A stretch of 14,672 bases of DNA. Origin: CAYUBI01 sp964443005. GTDB lineage: Bacteria > Margulisbacteria > Riflemargulisbacteria > GWF2-35-9 > CAYUBI01. Below, piece by piece: positions 6,769-14,202 of this stretch (position 1 is its first letter; each line of letters opens with the position of its first letter). The position numbers were made by a program, and so were the translations under genes. Location: the NCBI GenBank assembly GCA_964443005.1, contig CAYUBI010000061.1, positions 1-14,672 on the forward strand. The letters run 5' to 3'. The notes under the pieces were generated by a model. It saw only the letters and a program-made list of their open reading frames with translations. It did not search any database and was not told where the DNA came from.

Positions 6769-8580
6769 CTAAAGCCGATGTCGCAAAAAATTGCGAATAT
6801 TTTCAAAGGCTATGATTCCAAGTATTGTATCTTTTGTATTACTATTTTCAATCTTTAGCGGAAGCAACGACGAATCTTCCTTTAGTTTGCCTAACCTACC
6901 TCCATATTCTACCTGTTTACAAATCAACCGACCAATCGAAGAATGAGGTACAAAATCAGCATAATCAGCTTGGGCTGCTAAAATATACATAAACGCAGGC
7001 GATACGTATCCCGGTTCATTATAGTTTTTTTCTGGATTATATATATCAGTCAATGCACAAAGTAAAGCAGGAATAGTTCCTTTTATCCCTGAATCAATAA
7101 AAATTATTGGATTATTCGCTTGAACAAGGCAAGCTAATTGATTATCATATATTTCTTTAGTTTTAGAGGCAAACACAACATCTGTATTAATTGCTTTTTG
7201 TACACCTTCCCTAAAATTAATTAGAAAATTTTGCTGAACTTGCATATTAATAATTTCCTGGCCAACATCATCTAAATTATTCCAATATTTAGTTGTTTCA
7301 TTTTTTCGTTTTGTTTTTCCTGTTCGCGATTCAATCAGTGGGATTTCCATACCCAACATAGTAGATATCAAGTCTAATTTGAATGTTTCTGCAGCTTTAG
7401 TTGCCAAAACATAAATTCCCGAAATTTCATTTTTTTCCTTTCGATACAACTTGCTATACACATTTGATTGATCTAACAGTTTCCCACTGACTTCAGCATT
7501 AGGATTATTTTTTATTGATTGGACATACCAATGATACTCATCATCTGTCATCATCGTTTTCCTTGAGATATACCTCAAATTTATCGAATGCTCATGACCA
7601 GCTATAGCAACAAACAATTCTCCATCACCCAACAATGGAATTACTTTTGCATTATCAAGCCTAAAATTTTGCTGTAATTTGCGTAAACCATCCCAAAACG
7701 ATTTAAGTGGTTTGTAAATTTTCTCAAACGTATACTGAGCCATTGTTCCTTGCTCATTTTTCATAGTGGACTGGCTTTGAAATACAATAATTCGCTGAAT
7801 AGCATTGCTTAATTTTATTCGTTTAGCAGATGAATAACTGTCTCCAATTTGACGATAGAGTAATTCTCGTGATTTTGCAGAAAAAGGTGCTAATAGTATT
7901 TTCTTTTCGCTACAACGAAAAATAGCCTGCTCAAAAACAGTAATTATCTCAGCTTTCATTTCTTCGAAATTTTTCTGTTTTAAATAGTCGAGATTAACAA
8001 CAGGACAACTATCTACATTCTTAACAAAAATACTTGGAGAACTTGGGTTTAATCTAAATTGACGATAATCAAGATTGTATTGGGGAAAAAGAAACTCATA
8101 TCCCTCAAGTTTCTTGATTAATTTAATTTTACTATCGCTAGTCGCAAATATATTTTTTGCAGCTTTTAAATTTTCAACTGCAAGTGAATTCCGCAATACA
8201 TCATTAATCGTTTCATAATAGCTTGTTACGATTTTCAACTCATCTGGAAATAGAAAATTATTTCCATTATTGTTCAAAGATTCAAGCAATGTCGGATTAA
8301 AACAATCATTGTAAGGCGCGTCTTTTCTAGACACAACATCAAAGCAAAACAAGTCACTAATTCCTACAATAAAATCTACATCTCCGATTTTCTCTCTAAT
8401 AGCGCGGACTGCTGCATTTACATTAATGCCCTTTTGCGCAACATGTTTAACAAAATCAGTATATTCAGATTCGCTCCACAATCCCTCAGGAATAGACTCA
8501 AATTTTTCATACAACTTTTTTTCGCTAGGATTAAGCGCAAGTGGAATAAGCCTAAAATGAATAAATGCTGAATTCGACAT
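6769..8580 (-). CDS. Hypothetical protein, 603 residues
   Basis: A large, apparently soluble protein without signal peptide or membrane segment. The AGGA ribosome site just before the ATG at 8580 supports the start. I cannot assign a family. Two short parts recall the C-terminal region of large HAD-related proteins of surface polysaccharide loci: LGDGELFVAIAGHEHSINLRYISRK (317-341, like their RDG...YLYxSRR pattern) and NPIIFIDSGIKGTIPALLCAL (490-510, like their VDxGWxGS pattern). The same IDSGIKGT stretch could also be read as a phosphate-binding loop of another Rossmann-like enzyme, such as a phosphoribosyltransferase. Residues 1-300 show nothing familiar. It precedes the 108-residue gene by 18 bp. 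Confidence 0.75.
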   Translation of the reverse strand: MSNSAFIHFRLIPLALNPSEKKLYEKFESIPEGLWSESEYTDFVKHVAQKGINVNAAVRAIREKIGDVDFIVGISDLFCFDVVSRKDAPYNDCFNPTLLESLNNNGNNFLFPDELKIVTSYYETINDVLRNSLAVENLKAAKNIFATSDSKIKLIKKLEGYEFLFPQYNLDYRQFRLNPSSPSIFVKNVDSCPVVNLDYLKQKNFEEMKAEIITVFEQAIFRCSEKKILLAPFSAKSRELLYRQIGDSYSSAKRIKLSNAIQRIIVFQSQSTMKNEQGTMAQYTFEKIYKPLKSFWDGLRKLQQNFRLDNAKVIPLLGDGELFVAIAGHEHSINLRYISRKTMMTDDEYHWYVQSIKNNPNAEVSGKLLDQSNVYSKLYRKEKNEISGIYVLATKAAETFKLDLISTMLGMEIPLIESRTGKTKRKNETTKYWNNLDDVGQEIINMQVQQNFLINFREGVQKAINTDVVFASKTKEIYDNQLACLVQANNPIIFIDSGIKGTIPALLCALTDIYNPEKNYNEPGYVSPAFMYILAAQADYADFVPHSSIGRLICKQVEYGGRLGKLKEDSSLLPLKIENSNTKDTILGIIAFENIRNFLRHRL

Positions 8581-8631
8581 TCATTTTCCTAAATAAGTCA
8601 CATATTTTTTCACGTTATTAAACAAACTATC

Positions 8632-8644
8632 TGTTGTTACAACA
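8632..8644. promoter_or_regulatory. Short palindrome upstream of the 603-residue gene
   Basis: TGTTGT-T-ACAACA is a perfect 6+1+6 inverted repeat about 52 bp upstream of the start of the 603-residue gene, in the only untranslated stretch (8581-8737) between it and the 253-residue gene. The position suits an operator. A promoter there is not clear: a TATATAGA-like stretch (near 8655-8662 on the minus strand) has no good -35. Confidence 0.25.
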
Positions 8645-8737
8645 AGATTATTGTTCTATATAAAAACATGCCCATTTAACGCTGGTTTCAAACATTTCAA
8701 ATAGAATTCGCAAATTATTATTTCACATTTTCATACA

Positions 8738-9499
8738 CTAAGGCTTAGGTTGTGGTTCTAACCGACTGTGAAAAGACATTTTAATTTCTTCAATAGTTAT
8801 CGGCTGTTCGCCAACAGGTATTTCCTTAGATTCATCACCCAAAGAATCAGGCTTGCCCGACGGAACTGGATCATCTTCTACATCACTGAAAATGATATTC
8901 AATTCTTGATCTGATCCTACTGTAGGTTCATCATTAGATCCATTAACGAATCTATCATCAACAGATTCATCAGCAGGTCGATTAACAGCGTCAGATTCGC
9001 GTGGAGAACGCAAAATGTGCCCTTGCATGGCTATGGCTGCGAGGAAATCACTGATTTTCTTTTTACTAACTTCTTCTGTCATTTTTGATTTTTGAGATGC
9101 TATGGACTCATCAACAAGCGAATTTGCAACAGGCAAATTCGCAGAACCACCTACATCACCATTTCTGGATGATTTTTCACTCATTAAATTAATATACGCA
9201 TGTGGTTTTTCTTTATTTTGAGGCGTAAAAATATAAGCCATATTATAATTATAAAGAACATTGCGAATATTTTGCCACTCGTTTTCTATGTCCGTAGATT
9301 GCAAGCTAGGAATCTTCTTTTTCAGATCTGCAATTAGTAAATTACTTTTGTCAACAAGTGCTTGCGGGTCACGCTGATCCTTCCGGTAATTTGTCACAAG
9401 TTCGCTAATACTTGATCTAAATTCCTTCATTATTTTCAGCTTTTCTATCTCATTATTTTGCCGTATATATCCAGCTGTTTCTACTGCGCCTATTGCCAT
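8738..9499 (-). CDS. Hypothetical protein with acidic, disordered C-terminal half, 253 residues
   Basis: Unrecognised. Residues 12-90 look helical and charged (RQNNEIEKLKIMKEFRSSIS, then ENEWQNIRNVLYNYNMAYI). From about residue 105 the sequence becomes rich in Ser, Gly, Asp, Glu and Pro (for example VNRPADESVDDRFVNGSNDE and IIFSDVEDDPVPSGKPDSLG) and is probably disordered; the end is basic and proline-rich (FHSRLEPQPKP). No cysteine is present, and no signal peptide. AAGGAGC precedes the ATG at good spacing. It is divergent from the 952-residue gene and heads the minus-strand block. Glu-rich, disordered tails occur in proteins exported by type IV secretion, but this is not enough to call it an effector. 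Confidence 0.7.
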   Translation of the reverse strand: MAIGAVETAGYIRQNNEIEKLKIMKEFRSSISELVTNYRKDQRDPQALVDKSNLLIADLKKKIPSLQSTDIENEWQNIRNVLYNYNMAYIFTPQNKEKPHAYINLMSEKSSRNGDVGGSANLPVANSLVDESIASQKSKMTEEVSKKKISDFLAAIAMQGHILRSPRESDAVNRPADESVDDRFVNGSNDEPTVGSDQELNIIFSDVEDDPVPSGKPDSLGDESKEIPVGEQPITIEEIKMSFHSRLEPQPKP

Positions 9500-9720
9500 T
9501 TTTTTGCTCCTTAAATTAAATAGTAAGAACCGGCCGAGTTACATAGGTATTATCGTGAATAAGAAGCAGAAACCTGTATTATACTTTTTACAGATAGCCA
9601 GTAAAAGCATTAGAAATGCAGGCAATCAAAGGACTTTATGCGCAAAGCCAACAATAAATGATCATAAAACCCTATGTTTAGAATTATTTAAATGTTGGCA
9701 CAATTTAAGTGTATCTATTG

Positions 9721-9754
9721 TAAAACAGCAATAATTTTCAAAAAACCTGTTTTA
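9721..9754 (+). promoter_or_regulatory. Inverted repeat before the 952-residue gene
   Basis: TAAAACAG (9721-9728) and CTGTTTTA (9747-9754) are perfect complements 18 bases apart, ending ten bases before the AAGGA ribosome site (9764-9768). The rest of the 279-bp divergent region (9500-9778) shows only a loose TTGGCA / TGTAAA promoter candidate near 9694-9724. A hairpin in the leader or an operator is possible. Confidence 0.3.
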
Positions 9755-9778
9755 GTAAAATATAAGGATGCTTGATCA

Positions 9779-12637
9779 ATGCAACAAAAAATGATTGCGT
9801 TAAACGTAGATCAGAATTTAGGTTTAATGGAAAGTGGTTTTCCAAACAACCCATTAAGTACTAGTTTGTCTGCTGAACAAATTCTTGAAAAAGCAAAAAC
9901 TATTGCCTTAGATACGATGGACCAATTACACTATCTACATTCAAATCAATCGTCTACAGAAGCACTTCATAAATCTACTTTTTTCAAGTATTTAGAACAT
10001 GATGATTTAAAGCTTTCCCCCAAGGAAAGAGAAGCTATTTGGCACTATGTGATAAAGAATCATTTAATGACGTTTAACATGAATATTCCGAACAAAGATC
10101 TACCAGATTTCGAGCAAAAAATTAACAAACTACAACTTCCCACAATGCCTATAGATGTTCAAGTTGCAGTTAAAGAAACACTTCATCTGATGTTATTTAA
10201 AGCAAATAGCGCACACTATTTTTCCATTTTAGAAGCCTCACTCAAACAACCGATTCAGCAACTAAATGACGCTAATCAAAAAACAACAAATAATGACCCT
10301 TTAACTTATTTTAAATTTATGCCAAAACTTGGAGAAGCCTATATTTATTTCAATAAACTAGTTACAAATCACGGAACAATTGATGGACAAAATATTGCTT
10401 TATATTTTCATTATATGTTCAAACTAGCTGTTTTCGAAGAAATCAATACTAACAAAATACGATCAACAAATGGAATTTTTTCAACTGTTCAATCGCAGAC
10501 TATCAATCCGAAAACAAAAGTACCAGAGTTTAGTATCTCTTTTTTTGCCAAACTCAAAAATAGCAACATAAATAATAATCAAAAACAAAAAACGTCTATT
10601 AATAATACATCTCCTGATAATCCGCTGGTAATAGTAAATTATACGGAACATTATGAAGAATTAATTAATCGGTATCTTAGAAAACACATTTCGCCTCATG
10701 AAAAAAATGAATACTTTGCTAAAACTGAAGAAACAATCGAATACTGTAAAAATAATATCTTCAATAACAAATTTAGCACACCCATTGTTAAAAAAGCATT
10801 ATTAGATCGAATGACCGGATTATTTAATCGTCATGCACGTGCTTTTTCAGATAATATTGTTGAAAAAACAGGACACCTGACAATTCGCATGGGTGGAGAA
10901 GAATTTGAAAGTTATATCCTAGTTCCAGTATTGATTAATAATACAAAAATTTTAAAGAAAATTGTTACAGTTGTTGATGGCGATGATTTTGGAATACACA
11001 ATTCTATAGCCGGCGCTTTTCTTAATGGGAATTTGGTTCCTGTTCCTGGAGATGTTAAAATTGCTATTATAGCAACGCACATGGAATCATACACTCGAAG
11101 ATTACATGAACGACTGTTGAAAAACCCAACATCTCTAGATAAAACTGAATTAATAATAACTGACGAATATAATAAAACATGGAAAAATATTGCGAATGAT
11201 TTACTAGAATATGACTGCAAATTATTAAATTGTTCAAAAGAAAAAGTCTTAATCATTTATCAATCTGTTATTAGTGAATTAAAAAATCAACGATATCGAA
11301 ACTTTGGTACAGGCACTTCAGGCATTGCAATTGGCAATCAAGAGGATAAGCTAAATGATTTAGCTCAATTTGCTGATAGCAAACTCGCGCTGCATAAGGA
11401 AAATAATGAAAAAGGAGCGTGTTATTTATATAATTTCGCAGAACAACGCGGAAGCAAAGCCATTGCTATTGTTAATAAATATACTAAAAATATATCTCTT
11501 CCTATTTCTGAAATTAGACAAAGAAAATTATGGACTATCATTGAAAAAAATCTTCATTTATATGAAAGTGCTCAAATGGGATGTTCGTTTGAAAAAGCAA
11601 CTCATCGTTTTGCAGAACTCCATAAAGAATTTAAAAATAAACTTTTTTCAATTATCAATAATGCCACAGATATTGAACGTGTAAAAAATGAAATAACTAT
11701 ACTATCACAAGACTTATCACAAATCATTTCAGTAAAAAGAAAAGAATATCATGATTCTTCTCAATTAACAGTTCAGGAATTAGAAGCCTTATACATAAAT
11801 CAATTAAAATATTCTTTTCAAAATAAGGAAATAAGTTTGCATGAAATTGCGAAAATGCTTCTCATCAGAAAAATTCGCTATTCTATTACGCAATTCAACG
11901 AAAACATCAATGAAAAAAATGGACACAAATTACTTGACGCCACAATGATGAGTCAACATAATTTTTTAGATAGTGATCTTAATATTGAAACACTTACCAG
12001 TTTAATTGAAAAAGATAAAATAGATTCATTCAAACAAAAACCGTATTCATATACCTATAAAATAATGCTGACAAAAGGAATGAAAATCACAAATTCACTT
12101 AGCCATGAATCTGGCGATTTATTCAAAAAACTGTTGTCAAAAATTAATCATCAAGTTATTAATGAAATTATGTTAGGCGTTAATAGCCGTCAACATCAGG
12201 CTAAAGGAAACTATTATATTGGGCAACGTTTTGAGCCCATCATTGCAATAACAAGTGAAAAAAAATATAATTTGAAACTTTTAGCAAATATGCAACAACA
12301 CAGTTTACGAACAAAATTTGTGGATAAACTAATGGAACATTTATCATCGATTTCTATTCAAGACGAGTTAACTGCTCTAGGCTTGAACCAAGAACAGATC
12401 AAATCTATACCGTCAAATGCTATGGAATATTTTATTGATATTGCTGATGCCCATGGCTTAACCAACGATTATTCACGAAAAAGTTTTGAAAATATTACTC
12501 ATGCAACTATTATCAAATTCGAAGAAATACCTAAAGAAATACTTAACTATTTCAGCTATGAATATGCAGATCATTATATGCTTGAACCGTTAAGCGAATC
12601 CACCTCAGAACAAAAAACGATTATAAACTTTCCCTAA
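9779..12637 (+). CDS. Large protein with an atypical, motif-swapped GGDEF-like domain
   Basis: A 952-residue soluble protein, no signal peptide or membrane segment. Residues 1-335 are helical and unrecognised. Then come the landmarks of diguanylate cyclases in unusual order: LLDRMTGLFNRHARAF (341-356, like DxLTGLxNRRxF), LTIRMGGEEFESYI (367-380, like RxGGDEF), IVTVVDGDDFGIHN (395-408, matching DxDxFxxxN with exact spacing), GTGTSGIAIGN (510-520) and LNDLAQFADSKLALHKENNEKG (525-546, like the ADxALYxAKxxGRN end). In the normal domain DxDxF precedes GGDEF. Residues 760-825 resemble a second, degenerate copy: NSLSHESGDLFKKLL (like NDxxGHxxGDxLL) and YYIGQRFEPIIAI in the place of GGDEF. The product, if any, could be c-di-GMP or another nucleotide. 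AAGGA lies six bases or so before the ATG. Confidence 0.8.
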   Translation: MQQKMIALNVDQNLGLMESGFPNNPLSTSLSAEQILEKAKTIALDTMDQLHYLHSNQSSTEALHKSTFFKYLEHDDLKLSPKEREAIWHYVIKNHLMTFNMNIPNKDLPDFEQKINKLQLPTMPIDVQVAVKETLHLMLFKANSAHYFSILEASLKQPIQQLNDANQKTTNNDPLTYFKFMPKLGEAYIYFNKLVTNHGTIDGQNIALYFHYMFKLAVFEEINTNKIRSTNGIFSTVQSQTINPKTKVPEFSISFFAKLKNSNINNNQKQKTSINNTSPDNPLVIVNYTEHYEELINRYLRKHISPHEKNEYFAKTEETIEYCKNNIFNNKFSTPIVKKALLDRMTGLFNRHARAFSDNIVEKTGHLTIRMGGEEFESYILVPVLINNTKILKKIVTVVDGDDFGIHNSIAGAFLNGNLVPVPGDVKIAIIATHMESYTRRLHERLLKNPTSLDKTELIITDEYNKTWKNIANDLLEYDCKLLNCSKEKVLIIYQSVISELKNQRYRNFGTGTSGIAIGNQEDKLNDLAQFADSKLALHKENNEKGACYLYNFAEQRGSKAIAIVNKYTKNISLPISEIRQRKLWTIIEKNLHLYESAQMGCSFEKATHRFAELHKEFKNKLFSIINNATDIERVKNEITILSQDLSQIISVKRKEYHDSSQLTVQELEALYINQLKYSFQNKEISLHEIAKMLLIRKIRYSITQFNENINEKNGHKLLDATMMSQHNFLDSDLNIETLTSLIEKDKIDSFKQKPYSYTYKIMLTKGMKITNSLSHESGDLFKKLLSKINHQVINEIMLGVNSRQHQAKGNYYIGQRFEPIIAITSEKKYNLKLLANMQQHSLRTKFVDKLMEHLSSISIQDELTALGLNQEQIKSIPSNAMEYFIDIADAHGLTNDYSRKSFENITHATIIKFEEIPKEILNYFSYEYADHYMLEPLSESTSEQKTIINFP

Positions 12638-12733
12638 ATTACCTGAAATTTCTAAAGATTACTGTCGTTAATTTAATTGGCTGAGATAATGTTCCCTTCA
12701 GCTTAACATAATTCCCAAAGAACTTGGCAATAA

Positions 12734-13591
12734 ATGAGATTAACAATGACCAAACAAAAAATAATCAGCAATCAAGAAACAATATACGCATTATCTTCAA
12801 CTAATGATATCCTAGAAGGAGAACGTGTTGATCTGATTGAATACAAAAACAAAATTAAACTGATTGATCTTGATTTTTATTATGGTCCTATGAAAACCTT
12901 TAGAGAGGACTGGGACGTTTCAATCAATGTTGCAAACATTTTAAATTTTATAGAGCTCGCCTTTCCTATTATTTTCAAGGATGAAGCTAATGGCCTTTTT
13001 AAAAGTTTTATTCCTGGAACTGAAACCGCAGGCTTTAATAGAGATTCGTTTTATGGTTATCAAGCAAGCCATTATGATCATGAAGGTTCTGCTTTCAAAA
13101 GAGAACTAAAAAATGCAGTTGCCTATTTATACTATTTTTTCCCAACACTTATTACTCTAGCAATTAATTACCGGATAGCAGAATTCCTTGATACACGTAA
13201 CCTGCTATTTGACTGGTCCTCCTGTCCGTTACAATTGGACAAAGCAGCAGAGCCTATCATAAGTTCTGTATTAAATCCAAATATTGAAAAAATGAAAAAT
13301 ACTTTTTTACAATTTTATAATCAAAATCACTCCGAAAGCGAGTTTTTTCATTCAACGCCCTTTCCAAGTATTCTTGATGAAAGAATGGCTTTTATTTACA
13401 ATTTCATTCAACTAAATATAATAAAACTTTCAACTATCTTTAGTGAAAAACCACGCAATATTTATTTGCGAACATTTCTAGGCCAAAATAAATTACTTGA
13501 TAGTTATGAAAAGATAAAAATGAGTTCAGCAGGTGCAAACTGGTTTTCAGACTTTTTTATTGAACTAAAAAATACTATTCGAACCTTATAA
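12734..13591 (+). CDS. Hypothetical protein, 285 residues
   Basis: Unrecognised. It is rich in aromatic residues (IDLDFYYGPMKTFREDWDVS, FNRDSFYGYQASHYDHEGSA) with a hydrophobic stretch AYLYYFFPTLITLAINYRI (about 130-148) that could be a membrane segment or a buried helix. No catalytic motif is evident, though HYDHE at 113-117 could bind metal. Two starts are possible, 12734 and 12746 (MTKQKI); neither has a strong ribosome site. It follows the 952-residue gene by 96 bp on the same strand with no terminator seen between them, so it may be co-transcribed and functionally tied to it. Confidence 0.7.
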   Translation: MRLTMTKQKIISNQETIYALSSTNDILEGERVDLIEYKNKIKLIDLDFYYGPMKTFREDWDVSINVANILNFIELAFPIIFKDEANGLFKSFIPGTETAGFNRDSFYGYQASHYDHEGSAFKRELKNAVAYLYYFFPTLITLAINYRIAEFLDTRNLLFDWSSCPLQLDKAAEPIISSVLNPNIEKMKNTFLQFYNQNHSESEFFHSTPFPSILDERMAFIYNFIQLNIIKLSTIFSEKPRNIYLRTFLGQNKLLDSYEKIKMSSAGANWFSDFFIELKNTIRTL

Positions 13592-13606
13592 CGTTCGATC
13601 ATTGTA

Positions 13607-13635
13607 TTGACAACAATTATCAAACGCTCGACAAT
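13607..13635 (+). promoter_or_regulatory. Promoter of the ferritin gene
   Basis: TTGACA (13607-13612), 17 bases, then GACAAT (13630-13635) give a good -35 with a fair -10. A better -10-like TATAAT at 13639-13644 lies too near the ribosome site to be the main one. Two imperfect copies of an ACGYTCGA-type motif (ACGTTCGATCATT at 13591 and ACGCTCGACAATA at about 13624) flank the -35 and -10 and might bind a regulator. No clear Fur box is seen. Confidence 0.5.
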
Positions 13636-13647
13636 ACTTATAATCTT

Positions 13648-13653
13648 AGGAGG
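13648..13653 (+). promoter_or_regulatory. Strong ribosome binding site of the ferritin gene
   Basis: A full AGGAGG lies five bases before the ATG at 13659, much stronger than the sites of the genes before it, and fixes the start. Confidence 0.8.
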
Positions 13654-13658
13654 ATATT

Positions 13659-14183
13659 ATGCTTAGTAAAAAAATGGTTGTTGCAATCAACGAACAAATA
13701 AACAAAGAAATTTACTCTGCTTATTTATATGGTTCTATGGTTAGTTACGCAGCGTCAATTGGACTCAAAGGCGTAGCTAATTGGTTTTCTATACAAATTC
13801 AAGAAGAATCCTTTCATGCTCAAAAATTTTTCACCTACGTTTTAGACAAAGGCGAACGTGTGATTTTAGACACCATTTCCAAACCAGATGCAGATTTCAA
13901 ATCAGCGGTTGACCTTTTTGAGCGTACCTTAGCACACGAGCTAACAGTCACTGCCAGCATCAATAATCTCGTTGATATTGCTAATGCAGAAAAAGATCAT
14001 GCTTCAGCAGTTATGTTGCAGTGGTTTGTAACTGAACAAGTTGAAGAAGAAAACAACGTTAATGATGTACTCCAACAATTAAAACTAATTGGCAAAGACG
14101 GTAGCGGTCTTTATATGCTAGATCGTCAATTAGCAACGCGTATTTATACACCACCTGCAACAACAGCGGGGCCAGCTGCATAA
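13659..14183 (+). CDS. ftnA: Bacterial non-haem ferritin
   Basis: A 174-residue ferritin of the FtnA type, which oxidises ferrous iron and stores it in a 24-subunit cytoplasmic shell. The ferroxidase ligands fall exactly where FtnA has them: Glu17, Glu50, His53, Glu94, Glu126, Gln127 and Glu130. The protein begins MLSKKMVVAINEQINKEIYS and includes ANWFSIQIQEESFHAQKFF. The length fits the family, with a short Thr/Pro/Ala-rich tail. It has its own promoter and ribosome site and is probably transcribed alone; the divergence in style from the preceding orphans suggests it is a core gene at the edge of an accessory block. Confidence 0.96.
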   Translation: MLSKKMVVAINEQINKEIYSAYLYGSMVSYAASIGLKGVANWFSIQIQEESFHAQKFFTYVLDKGERVILDTISKPDADFKSAVDLFERTLAHELTVTASINNLVDIANAEKDHASAVMLQWFVTEQVEEENNVNDVLQQLKLIGKDGSGLYMLDRQLATRIYTPPATTAGPAA

Positions 14184-14184
14184 A

Positions 14185-14201
14185 CCAATTGAAAAGATTG
14201 G
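14185..14201. repeat. Small inverted repeat between ferritin and RAYT genes
   Basis: CCAAT (14185-14189) and ATTGG (14197-14201) form a five-base stem just after the ferritin stop and just before the RAYT start. There is no T run, so it is not a convincing terminator. Confidence 0.25.
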
Positions 14202-14202
14202 A

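Noticed and set aside
9504..9734. Plus-strand 76-codon open frame from a TTG
   Set aside because: It overlaps the ribosome site of the divergent 253-residue gene, has no ribosome site of its own and no recognisable sequence; it lies where the promoter region should be.
10892..10906. GGEEF as proof of an ordinary diguanylate cyclase
   Set aside because: The order of motifs and the missing GHxxGD helix do not fit the standard domain, so a plain c-di-GMP synthase call is not justified.
10912..11256. Minus-strand 114-codon frame
   Set aside because: It is antisense to the GGDEF-like region, whose motifs are clearly encoded on the plus strand.
11370..11684. Plus-strand 104-codon frame inside the 952-residue gene
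   Set aside because: It lies out of frame within a gene with conserved motifs; low-complexity Lys/Leu/Ile composition is typical of shadow frames in AT-rich DNA.
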